Position numbers and translations under genes: made by a program. 64,000 nt of DNA, from assembly GCA_037039685.1 (NCBI GenBank), contig JAWNGF010000001.1, forward strand, positions 8,246,001 to 8,310,000, in the 5' to 3' direction. The notes under the pieces were generated by a model, which made no database searches, was not told the origin of the DNA, and saw nothing but the letters and a program-made list of their open reading frames with translations. This document shows, piece after piece, positions 11,236-20,115 of this stretch (position 1 is the stretch's first letter; every line of letters begins with the position of its first letter). The stretch comes from Ceratobasidium sp. AG-K (taxonomy: Eukaryota > Basidiomycota > Agaricomycetes > Cantharellales > Ceratobasidiaceae).

Positions 11236-12818
11236 TTACCATTTCCAAACCTCGCCAGACACAATATCCCCGCTGTCCCCACCAGGACAGAACGTAGCAC
11301 GCATCGGTGTCACACTGGCCTTGCCATGGTGTACTGCCCAAGTGTCAGTTCCATGTGGTACTTTTTCCAATGGGGGCGAAACGAGGGTCTTCATTTCGGG
11401 TGAGAATGTAAACACCAGCCCCGACTGCTGCAAATGCGCCGGGATCGTAGGTGTGTGAACGTCGTGTGGGTTAGAGTTGGGCGCAAGGTGATTCGGTGTC
11501 GAGGTACCGTGTTGTGGCTGGGGTGTATGGGGCTGGGGGGGCTGAGGATGGACGGGTAGTGTCTGGGTTTGGAGAGGGACTGATAGTTGGGCGGGAGTAG
11601 AATTGGCAGATGGCGCTTGTGCATCTGGGCCAGCGCGACTGATTTGCTTGTGAGGCTCGCTTTGGTGTTTAAAGAGCTGAAATCAAGCATGTAAGCAAGG
11701 TATGACAGACATAGGGTGGCATGAACGCACTCTTCCGTAGCTGTTTCCCCAGATGGTGGTCCAACATACTTCCATGCCCTCAGGTTTCAATAGCTCGTCT
11801 TTGGGATTATTGATTAGATCATATCGGTGTAATTTTGCCTGTCTCACTCACCAACCATCGGAATGTTAACGTTGTATAGGTCGACTTCGTTCAGCCGTAG
11901 CCCGCTCTTGTCTGTTCCCCAGTTTTCCCATAGCCGTTTGATTATTCGTGCTGATAGCGCGTATGCAGGATCGTTGTACTTTGGTGGGGATGGATAATGA
12001 AATGTCCCGTAGGAGAGCGCAATAGATCGTGTTTGAGACAATGCGCCAGATAGCGCAGCTCCTAGAGTCCCAGATGAGAGAGTAAACGCAGCTATTATCG
12101 TAGGGTAAGCACAATAACTAGTGGAAAGTAAATGCGTGTGCTAACATGCAGTGTTGCGCCCAAAGTTTGGACCGGAAACGACCAAATCGATTTCGCTTGG
12201 ATACAGGTTGTGTAGAGCGATGTTGGTGCACGTTGCTGGCGTCTGGTATATGGATGTTAGTCGATGCACGAATCTTGGCAGGGTGATAAGCTAGTACCCC
12301 TTCAAGGAGGATCCATTCGCCAACCTCGCCATCCCGGAGTGGCCGTGAAATGTCGGACTTCTCTCCCGTACCGTCTATTTGGTGTTTGCCATCAAGTGTT
12401 ATTAGGGCTTTCCGAATCAATAGGGCGGCGAATATAGGTTCACCTTCTTTAGGATAGAAATACTGGCCGTGAATGACATCACGAATAACATACTGACATA
12501 CGGAGAAATTAGACTCAGACGAGCGCCTCAACATCGCCAAAACTTACCGCTTTCCCTGGAGGCCCATAAATATGGTGTGTCATACCAGTTATTGTCCAAA
12601 TTAAATACTACTTGCCTATCCAGGACTTTTGTGATGCCGGAAGAACCACCCGCACGTCCCATCCTGCACGACGCCAAATACAATTAACTATTCGTAAAAA
12701 GCCTACTCGCCTTACCGAGCTTCTTCAATTCCAGGTACAGTCCTAGTACATAGGGCGAGTCATTGGCTGGCGGCCCGTCATCGTTGGTGATGAGAACTCG
12801 AATAGGGGGAGTAGACAT
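11236..12818 (-). CDS. SurE-type acid phosphatase / 5'-nucleotidase
   Basis: Metal-dependent phosphatase of the SurE family (nucleotidase or acid phosphatase; fungal relatives include PHO2 of Yarrowia). The start MSTPPIRVLITNDDGPPAND contains the NDDG metal-binding motif. Next come SPYVLGLYLELKKLGWDVRV, VVLPASQKSWIGKAYVIRDV, GTPATCTNIALHNLYPSEID, VVSGPNFGRNT (S/GPN-G-N motif), SSGTLGAALSGALSQTRSIA and LSYGTFHYPSP. IGKAYVIR assembles only through an 8-nt microexon (12548-12555) behind a GC-AG intron (12556-12615). The C-terminal part carries a Pro/Gln-rich insert (HPQPPQPHTPQPQHG) before SGLVFTFSPEMKTLVSPPLE and GDSGDIVSGEVWKW. It is divergent from CHK1, 187 bp apart. Confidence 0.9.
12548..12555 (-). 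other. 8-nt microexon of the SurE gene
   Basis: The minus strand reads GGAAAGCG between a CCTCCAG acceptor and a GTAAGT donor. Inclusion converts ..TGG ATA G + GGAAAGCG + TATGTT.. into W-I-G-K-A-Y-V, the family consensus. The upstream donor must be G|GCAAGT, because using the nearby GTAGTA donor instead gives a stop within a few codons. Confidence 0.7.
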
Positions 12819-12960
12819 GGTGAATGACTGAGTGTCGATCGTAGTCGGAATCAGGCTTTGAGCCGGTTATAAGCAATCGATGATTTAGCGAGGGGTGCGT
12901 GGCGTTCGCTTGGGGACGACCGTGACCATTGACTTTGCCGGCAAATGCAGGGATAAAGTA

Positions 12961-12968
12961 TCACGTGA
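12961..12968. promoter_or_regulatory. TCACGTGA palindrome in the SurE/CHK1 divergent promoter
   Basis: A perfect 8-bp palindrome containing CACGTG lies in the 187-bp spacer between the divergent start codons at 12818 and 13006. It is 38 bp from the CHK1 ATG, and could serve both genes. No binding evidence exists beyond the motif. Confidence 0.35.
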
Positions 12969-13005
12969 CTTTGGCCCTCCAAAGCCCGTGTTTTGTGCGA
13001 CCACC

Positions 13006-15033
13006 ATGGACAGTGGCGTTCCTGGCAAGATATATCCCAAGATTGGGAGTAAGTACAATTTGAGAAGATCCGGTGGTGATTTTTGATCTAATTATTTCTT
13101 GCGTAGATTACACCATTCGAGATTGCATTGGCGGAGGAGGTTTCTCTCGCGTCTTTCGCGCCATCAATTACGAGACTCGCGCAACAGCTGCATGCAAAGT
13201 CGTGCTGATTACCTCGGACACACCCTCGGCTCAGAGAAAGGATCTAGAAAAGGAGATTAAAGTACATTCGTTGCTTAAACATATCAATGTGTTGGAATTC
13301 ATTCGGTATAAGGTGAGTGGCTTTGTGTGGCGCGTGTATTGAAAGGGAACTTAACTTTATAACCGGGTAACAAGACCGTCGAGGATTCGGAATCGTCTAA
13401 ATATGTACCGGGAGTCTACATGTTGTTGGAGTTGGCATCTGGTGGCGACTTGTTTGATAAGATTGGTGAGCTTGAGGTTGAATATAGGGTCGAAAATTAC
13501 TGAGCATTATGAAACGATAGCACCCGACGTTGGAGTTGATATGGAGCTCGCTCGATTCTATTTCACGCAGCTGATAGCTGGGGTGGAGTTTATACATTCT
13601 CAGGGTGTTTGTCATCGTGACTTGAAGCCAGAAAACCTATTACTGAACCTTGAAGGTCGACTGAAAATCAGTGACTTTGGTGAGTAACATCAACCCCATA
13701 CATAATTAGCCTGAGGCTAACTTTAGTGCAACTGCAGGTCTGTGTTCGGTTTTCAAGTACAAAGAACGTACACGTACGTTAAGCGAACGATGCGGGAGTT
13801 TGCCGTACGTCGCCCCAGAGGTACTAAGAGCTTTCTAGTTATTCGTTGGATTTTCTAAATGGGTTGTTTAGCTTAGTACGAGTGATCCATATGCGGCAGA
13901 ACCTGTTGACGTCTGGGGCACCGGTGTGATCTTGTTCACCCTGTTGGTTGGGAGTGAGTCTGTTATATTTCGTCCAGATGTTTTGCTGATTCCTTCGGTA
14001 AAGACACGCCTTGGGATGAACCTACAGCGAACAGTCCAGAGTTTGTGTCATATGCTCGGGGCGAAATATTCCAATATGAACCTTGGAGCCGTATTGAGCC
14101 TGAGGCACTTGGTTAGTAGATAAAGGCTACACCAAGACATAACTAATAATTGTGCGCTAGCTTTCTTGCGAAATATACTTACCATCACGCCTAAGAAGCG
14201 AGCGACAATAGCGCAAATCAAGGCGGACCCTTGGTTCACGAGGTACGTCAAGGTTCTCTTGAGGCCCTAGATATATGCGACCACCAACGCTCCTTTTCGT
14301 GGCTGACAGGCCTTCACACGTCGACCGAGCAAACCCACAGGCGCTGGCTGAGCGGCTCACCCAAAATCTGAGACAAACTGGTGACCTTAACATTGCTGCC
14401 CCGGATCCAACTGCTTTGGGCGTTCCAGATGGTTCAGATATGGACGTCGACCCTGAAGAAGCCAGTGAACAGGACGATAAGATGATGACACTAACTAATG
14501 CGACCCAGTTTACTCGGAGCCTCTTGCTATTCGTAAGTTGTGCATGGATTATACTTGCTGTGTTTAACCAACATTATTCGGCCCTATAGTCTCAAACTCA
14601 AGGAGGAACGCGATACACACCCGCATTGACCAGGTTTTATGCGTCGTTGTCGCCTACCCAGTTTCTTCCTATTCTTGTCACTGCGCTACAGGCGGATGGT
14701 GTAAAATGCGCCAAGGGCGACGATGAATCAAACGGTATGATTCAATATTCCTATTCTACGTTGACTTGTCTGGTTCTGATAGTTGCTCTTCTACTCCCAG
14801 CTGGCCATCCGGGCCGCGTATCGTTCCGCATTGGGGGCCTCGACCGACGACGTGAGCAGTTTCGCGGTACGATTGAGCTAGAGCCATTCCGACTGGCAGA
14901 TCGGGGCCTCGATGGCTCGTTCGTGATCATGAGTAGAGAAAGGGGGAACCCGCTATCGTGGCGTCAGTTGTGGAAACAGACGGTCCTCAGCGCGGGTGTC
15001 AACGAGCATGTCCTAATGAAAAATACCCGCTGA
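13006..15033 (+). CDS. CHK1: CHK1-type checkpoint serine/threonine kinase
   Basis: DNA-damage/replication checkpoint effector kinase. The start [14 protein letters not shown] sits in a good context (ACCACCATGG). After splicing, the kinase domain reads [20 protein letters not shown] (glycine loop), AACKVV (VAIK lysine), [34 protein letters not shown] (HRD), [17 protein letters not shown] (DFG), [10 protein letters not shown], and [20 protein letters not shown]. The EPDxG-like spacing after FDKI and the PYVAPE-AEPVDVW sequence are typical of CHK1 rather than of other CAMK kinases. A Ser/Thr/Asp-rich linker follows, then the C-terminal KA1-like regulatory domain: [15 protein letters not shown] and [15 protein letters not shown]. 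There are about ten exons. Residues of the active site are intact. Confidence 0.94.
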
Positions 15034-15451
15034 TACCAACGTCCCAGAAGAGAACGTGTTGAAATTCGCTTTGGATGGGTTATCCACCGTCATGGGACCT
15101 TTTCTCTCTCGCATGTATATTCGTGGTAATACAGCCATTGATCAGCAGTCATTTTATAGTAGTAGGCGAACCATCCTCAATCATGGCGCGGGTTGTAATG
15201 AAGTCTTTATATATATAAATACTATACAATTCGTACTAAAATACAGCGTGTCGCAAGCGGCCTACCCGCGCACCGGTTGGGTGATCTTCGTATACCGTCT
15301 AACGCTATCCCATAAATTAGGGTTTGTTATAGCGGACAGCAGACGGTGATTGCAGCCGTCTGAACAGCTCCGCCAATGTTTTGCCCCCATCAACACCCCA
15401 CCTGGAGTACGTTCATCAGGATGAACTCAAAACCACACTTAAAATAGGAAC
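15034..15451. other. intergenic between convergent genes
   Basis: 3' flanks of CHK1 (+) and the MATH/BTB gene (-). The TTG-initiated open frame at 15056-15349 resembles no protein. Short AT-rich tracts (near 15210) may serve polyadenylation. Confidence 0.45.
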
Positions 15452-17873
15452 TCACTCTCCAACAGCGATTTCGCGGCAGCAGCTTTCAAACTCGTCGCTC
15501 CTGGAGACTTCATCCCAGGTATTGACAATGTAATCCGCAACGAGAGTATGTAGTTCGTCCCACACACGTGTGGCCAACAGTAAAGCAAATGCTCGCTGGG
15601 GGGTAATGGTCTCCAATATGTGGTTCAACGCAAGTTGCGCCAAGCCCGGCAATCCGTATCGATGTGCTGTCTGGTAAACGGCAAGCGCCGATGCAGGAGG
15701 CGGAGGAAGGGTAGGGTGAGGGTGCGGATCAGGTTTCGGGCGGGGAGAAAGCGTATGGGGGTGGGGGTGGGGATGGCCATGGTGTGTATGTGAATATCGG
15801 GGTGTATGCGGGGAAACGGAGGTATATCCCGGGTTTCCGGTACGGAACGGCGCCGTCGTAGAGCCAGACCCGGTCGTGTTGGTGTTTCGAGCTTGTGGGC
15901 TCGACGTCGTCGCCTTGGCGCCACCCCGTCTGACACTTGCACCCGATACTGTGCGAGACGTAGCGCGGGGCGTGGGGATCGTGGATGCGCGTGGGCTAAT
16001 TTCAGATGCTGCTTCGGGTTCGGTATGGACTGCACCCGATTCTTGGTTCGAGATTTGAGGGTGTCCCACCTCAGGATGTGGGTCATCAAGCACGAGACTA
16101 CGTATACTCTGACCTAGGCTTCCCGCCTCTGACGAAGCACCGACGCGGTAGAGCGTTTGCCAATCCCATTCACCCGCTTGGCGTGCTGAAGATGTGGGAC
16201 CTTGACTTGGGCCTGGAGCGTAGGACGACGGGAGCCACTTGACGCTCTGCCCCTGTCCCAATCCTTTGAACACTATGCGCGGATCATCATCGTCTTGAAA
16301 CAACAGCCTTGAACAAAGTTAGCTGGACGCCCATCCCAGAAGAGGGTTAAACACACCAGTTACCATACACCCACTTCAGCATCCAATAAATTGTATTAAA
16401 ATCGGCTTCTTCAACAACAACCGTATGGACCTTTCTCTCCCCAAGTGCAGGAGCCACGTTTTCGGCGAAGCCGGAAGAGAACATGGTAGAGAAGTATTCT
16501 CCACCCCCACGAGTTCTGAGAATGTCTGAATGTGCGTATATGACTCGCTTGCGAGCAACGAGCCTCGAGGAAGATTGCAATGGGAGGGAGGACGACTCGG
16601 AAGACGACCGACGCGAGTTGGGCGTCAAAGTGCCCTGTGGGGAGCTTGAAGCATCCAAACGCTCAAGACATACAAATTGAACATCTCCAGTATCTGTGTT
16701 ATGATTAGATTGTGTGTTGAGATACGGGGGATTTACGTACTGGCATTATCAAGTGATGCCTCAATTCCTTCAAGCAAGTCTTTCGGTACATAATAAATGG
16801 ACGGCTGTTGAGGAATTTGAGGACCAACAGGGGCATGGATTTGGATACAAAAAACGAAGCTATTGGTTGCCGCAATTCGAGGGTGCTCGAGAAGCGTGGC
16901 GAGTGAAGGCAACGAGCATTCTAAAGTAATTGGATCAATATACCTGAACGAGATGAAACCCAAGTTACTTACCCCAAAATTCGCTCTCTTTGCGGAACGT
17001 CCACTCCTGATCCCAGAATTCCCAAACCCAATCTGCTCGTGCGCCTCGCTCCCCTGCCAAGTCACCCCGGACTTTAATGGCTGCCATCATAGTTACGCAC
17101 AACTCGGTCTCAGCGTGAGGCGCGTAGTCTAGCATGAGCGAGGTGACAAAGGCGGATAAACGTGCATCACCAGGGCCGGTTGGATCTTGGGATGCGACTG
17201 TGTCGGCAGGTGCGCAGGCTACAGTACCATGTAAGCAACTCTACACAAACGCGATAACTCTAAGTACTCACAAGCACAAACTTCGAGTTTGAACTTCCCA
17301 TCCCCAATTATAGGGCTCTCTCGAAGCAGCTCTGGTACACTCCGACCCTCGTCCTCGCTTGAATGTCCCTGGTTGGCATGGGCGACTGTCGACGCCTGCT
17401 CCGCGCTCCAACGTTCAAGATATTCTTTGAGGCCACGTACATCACGAACTTGCCATTCAAATGCCTTACAGTGAAAAAATAAGATTGATTATCAAGAAGG
17501 AATGAAAGATCAACTGTACATTGAACGACCACTGTCGCATCGTCTGGTCTTCCATAGGTGCTGGATTCGCCGCCACAGTTGAGGTAGACATCTGAGGGAC
17601 CCCGGTTCTCACAGCCCACGGTGCTCCACTGCTAGTTGTGTTTGAATCTCGCTCCCAACTTGAAGGGCCAGGTGCGGGGCTTGGGCCTTGGTAATGTCCG
17701 AGCGAAGAGGGACGTGGGGGAGGAACCCAAGGAAAGCTCGGTCGTGATGTGATGATGGAAGGACGGGGAGATGATGCAGTGGATGATGTCGAGTAGGAAC
17801 GAAGTGAACGGGACGTTTGGGGAGAGGAAGGGCTCGGGTGCATGGCTGTCGTCCAAGCAGAGGGTCCGAACAT
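15452..17873 (-). CDS. MATH-like plus BTB domain protein with His/Pro-rich insert
   Basis: Likely CUL3 substrate adaptor of the MATH-BTB type. From the ATG at 17873 (MFGPSAWTTAMHPSP) comes a Ser/Pro-rich head ending TMRQWSFN. After an intron the MATH-like part begins with AFEWQVRDVRGLKEYLERWS. It continues with SPIIGDGKFKLEVCA, LSAFVTSMLLDYAPHAETEL, RAEWVWEFWDQEWTFRKESE and SLPSLATLLEHPRIAATNSF. The BTB part starts VQFVCLERLD, then VIYAHSDILRTRGGGEYFST (H-S-x-I-L-x-x-R), MFSSGFAE and DFNTIYWMLKWVYGNW. A long disordered insert with alternating His-Pro (HTHHGHPHPHPHT) splits the BTB core from its end, YQTAHRYGLPGLAQLALNHI and DELHTLVADYIVNTWDEVSR. Six or more exons. The MATH call is weaker than the BTB call. 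Confidence 0.8.
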
Positions 17874-17966
17874 AATCAATTTACATAATTATCATGAGCG
17901 CGTGATGTTTGATGCATCATTTATTTGTTCTGGTGCTGTATACTTTACAAAAAAACTGAAAGCCTC

Positions 17967-18136
17967 GTTCGCCTCGTGAGGGCTTGGGATGTGGGGGCCT
18001 CTCTCGTGGGTCTTTGCAGTCCTCGAAATAGCTCGCGAGTGCTCATGAACCATAACGAGAAAAGGGCTCATTTATCTCTTGAGCGTTGTGAGGACTCCGG
18101 AGACCCATGAGAGGCTCAATTCCTCACGAGGCGAAC
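17967..18136. repeat. 170-nt imperfect foldback (inverted repeat), MITE-like
   Basis: The ends are a perfect 15-bp inverted repeat (17967-17981 GTTCGCCTCGTGAGG against 18122-18136). Inside, further paired blocks keep the symmetry: CCTCTCTCGTGGGTCT (from 17999) pairs with AGACCCATGAGAGG (18101-18114), and AGTCCTC (from 18019) with GAGGACT (18090-18096). The centre (about 18030-18085) pairs weakly. It lies between the MATH/BTB promoter and the CE16 3' end. No clear target-site duplication is visible. A miniature transposable element or a structured RNA is possible. Confidence 0.6.
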
Positions 18137-18199
18137 AAGATATTTTGGTTTCGGTAGAGTAAATAATACAACGCTGAGACCAAGCAGATATGTGCACAG

Positions 18200-19359
18200 C
18201 TATACATTCAGCAAATATTCCTGTATCTCCTTGGCTAGCTTCTCGTGTACTGAGCTCGAAAGATGAATGTAATCTTTCCAAATTGCTCCTATATTGCGAG
18301 CATCCCTCGTCTGGAAACCATATGTCGTCGGGTCGTCTAAAACACGCGCTAGGAAATTAAATGCGGAGAATTGAAAGCAGGCCGCGTCTGTGTGTTGTCT
18401 TGAGAACTCTTGGACCTTTTCGTCCAAACACTTGTTCCAGGTATGGAAGCGCGGTGCCATAGCGAGAGATCGATCGTTGTCTGAAAAGGATTTACTATAA
18501 GATATGTTTGTAGCTATCCAACTAACCGTGCTTGCCTTTTACAATATTAGGTGACCGATTTACTGGCGGTACATCGATAAAAAGGAAGCTTCGTGCGCCA
18601 GAGTTATAGACCAATTGCACGCAATCAAAAAGCTTGGCAACTCGATCATCAATGGCCTGTTGGTTGGAAATAAATCTGGGTATGAGTTGAGCTTCGTTTG
18701 ACACGAATGTGGCACGATAATATATAGTCGTCCCCACTCACGCGAGGTCGTTAATACCTATCCAAAATACTATAATGGTGCCGAGTGTCAAGCTGCCACA
18801 GACAAAGCTGCTATAGACTAATCCGTACCAAATAAGGTGCTCGCCGGTTTCCAGTGTTCGTAGCATTTGCCATGTGTTCTAAGTAACTCTTGATACGGGT
18901 CCTCGATAATTTCCGCCATGCCCTGAACCGTGTCACCCCCTTGAGCGAGATCATATACGAGGAGCGGGGTTTCAGAAGGCCAAGTTTTGATAAGGTATTC
19001 AACCTAGCTTGCTCAAATTTTTGATCGAATATCTATTGGACTTAAGCTCACCCATATTTTGCCATCTGACCATGTAAATCCTGGAGGTGGGATCCCTAAC
19101 GGGTTGTCTGCGGTTGGGCGGGGAAGAGTGCTTTCGTGTACCATTTGAAGTACAGAGCTAGATTAAACAGGGGCCATAAATTCCAGCAAAATAAAAGAAT
19201 AGTGAAATTCAGTTTAACGTGTACCTATATGAGTCCCCACTGCCAAAAATCAATCAAAAGGTCAGTTGTAGATAGCCGTAACGAATGGTCCCTAACGAAC
19301 AAAATAAATAAGTTTCCTAAACTCTGATGTCCAGCCCAAATTTTTCTAGCGTCCCCCAT
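18200..19359 (-). CDS. SGNH/GDSL esterase, carbohydrate esterase family 16-like
   Basis: Acetyl esterase of the SGNH fold, close to fungal CE16 enzymes that remove acetyl groups from xylo-oligosaccharides. The ATG at 19359 gives MGDARKIWAGHQSLGNLFIF, joined through a GTTCGT-donor intron to GDSYSS (block I with catalytic Ser). Next are LPRPTADNPLGIPPPGFTWS, DGKIWVEYLIKTWPSETPLL, VYDLAQGGDTVQG, and VFWIGINDLA (block III, G-x-N-D). Then come VYNSGARSFLFIDVPPVNRS and the block V D-x-x-H pair, WKDYIHLSSSVHEKLAKEIQ. All catalytic blocks are present. No obvious signal peptide precedes GDSYS, unlike many secreted CE16, so it may be intracellular. About seven exons. Confidence 0.88.
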
Positions 19360-19489
19360 CCTCGAAGTTAACAAGGGATTATGTCAAGCCGTTCTATGGT
19401 ATAATTTGGGTTATTGAGTTGTTGAGTCTGGGTCAAAATCGGCGCTTGAGTGGCTACCAGCGCTTGCTAAGCGGATCCGTGGGTAAATA

Positions 19490-19495
19490 CACGTG
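19490..19495. promoter_or_regulatory. CACGTG motif upstream of the CE16 esterase
   Basis: CACGTG (in ACACGTGACT) lies 131 bp upstream of the CE16 start codon at 19359. It matches the sites before other genes of the window. Role inferred from position only. Confidence 0.3.
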
Positions 19496-19528
19496 ACTGA
19501 ACAAGACCAAACTTTCAATACACCACCA

Positions 19529-19897
19529 CTAGCACGTCCTTGAAGTACCCCTCCATCCGACAATCCACGTCCCTCTACTCTGACTTATATTTTTCCGAGA
19601 CTTCAGTGCTACGAATTTGAACCTAGACTTGATTCGTGGTTCGAGGCTGTTGTGGATCGTTTCGTGCGTCGTGCGGGGGGTGTCACTGTCTCGCATTACA
19701 GCATAGGGGTTATCTACTCGGAGTAGTGTCTTAAAGAGCATGAGCCATTTAAATAGAGCTGTTTCTGGAACAGGCGGAGGTCCGCCTGCTCTCAGCACTC
19801 CTCTCTTGAACAATGGACTCCAATCTTCCAGGCCCGGGCGTCCAAGCCTCAGCGCAGAAAATATCACCTCGATTATAGGGAACAATAGTGAGAGCAT
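19529..19897 (-). CDS. doubtful small ORF, 122 codons
   Basis: An uninterrupted ATG-initiated frame on the minus strand encodes a hydrophobic start (MLSLLFPIIEVIFSALRLGR), then a basic C-terminal half. I recognise no family. It sits in the divergent gap between CE16 and the Dicer-like gene. It could be chance, or a remnant. Length alone is the support. Confidence 0.2.
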   Translation of the reverse strand: MLSLLFPIIEVIFSALRLGRPGLEDWSPLFKRGVLRAGGPPPVPETALFKWLMLFKTLLRVDNPYAVMRDSDTPRTTHETIHNSLEPRIKSRFKFVALKSRKNISQSRGTWIVGWRGTSRTC

Positions 19898-20115
19898 TTG
19901 AAGGTTTTTTTTTGTTTCGCTGCATCTGATTATATGTTAGCTATTATATCGAATGTGGACTACCACGGTGGGTCACATTTTCCTATTCACTTCTCCCCCT
20001 GACTCTAGTCAGAGAAACTACAAACCTTGCAGACCATATTTAGCCGCCCGATTTCAACCCCGACCGCGTCCTTGGTGTTGTATTTAGTTAGGTTAGTGCA
20101 GTGTCATATGCATAG

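Noticed and set aside
15056..15349. 97-codon plus-strand frame after CHK1
   Set aside because: It begins with TTG just after the CHK1 stop and contains AT-rich 3' UTR-like sequence.
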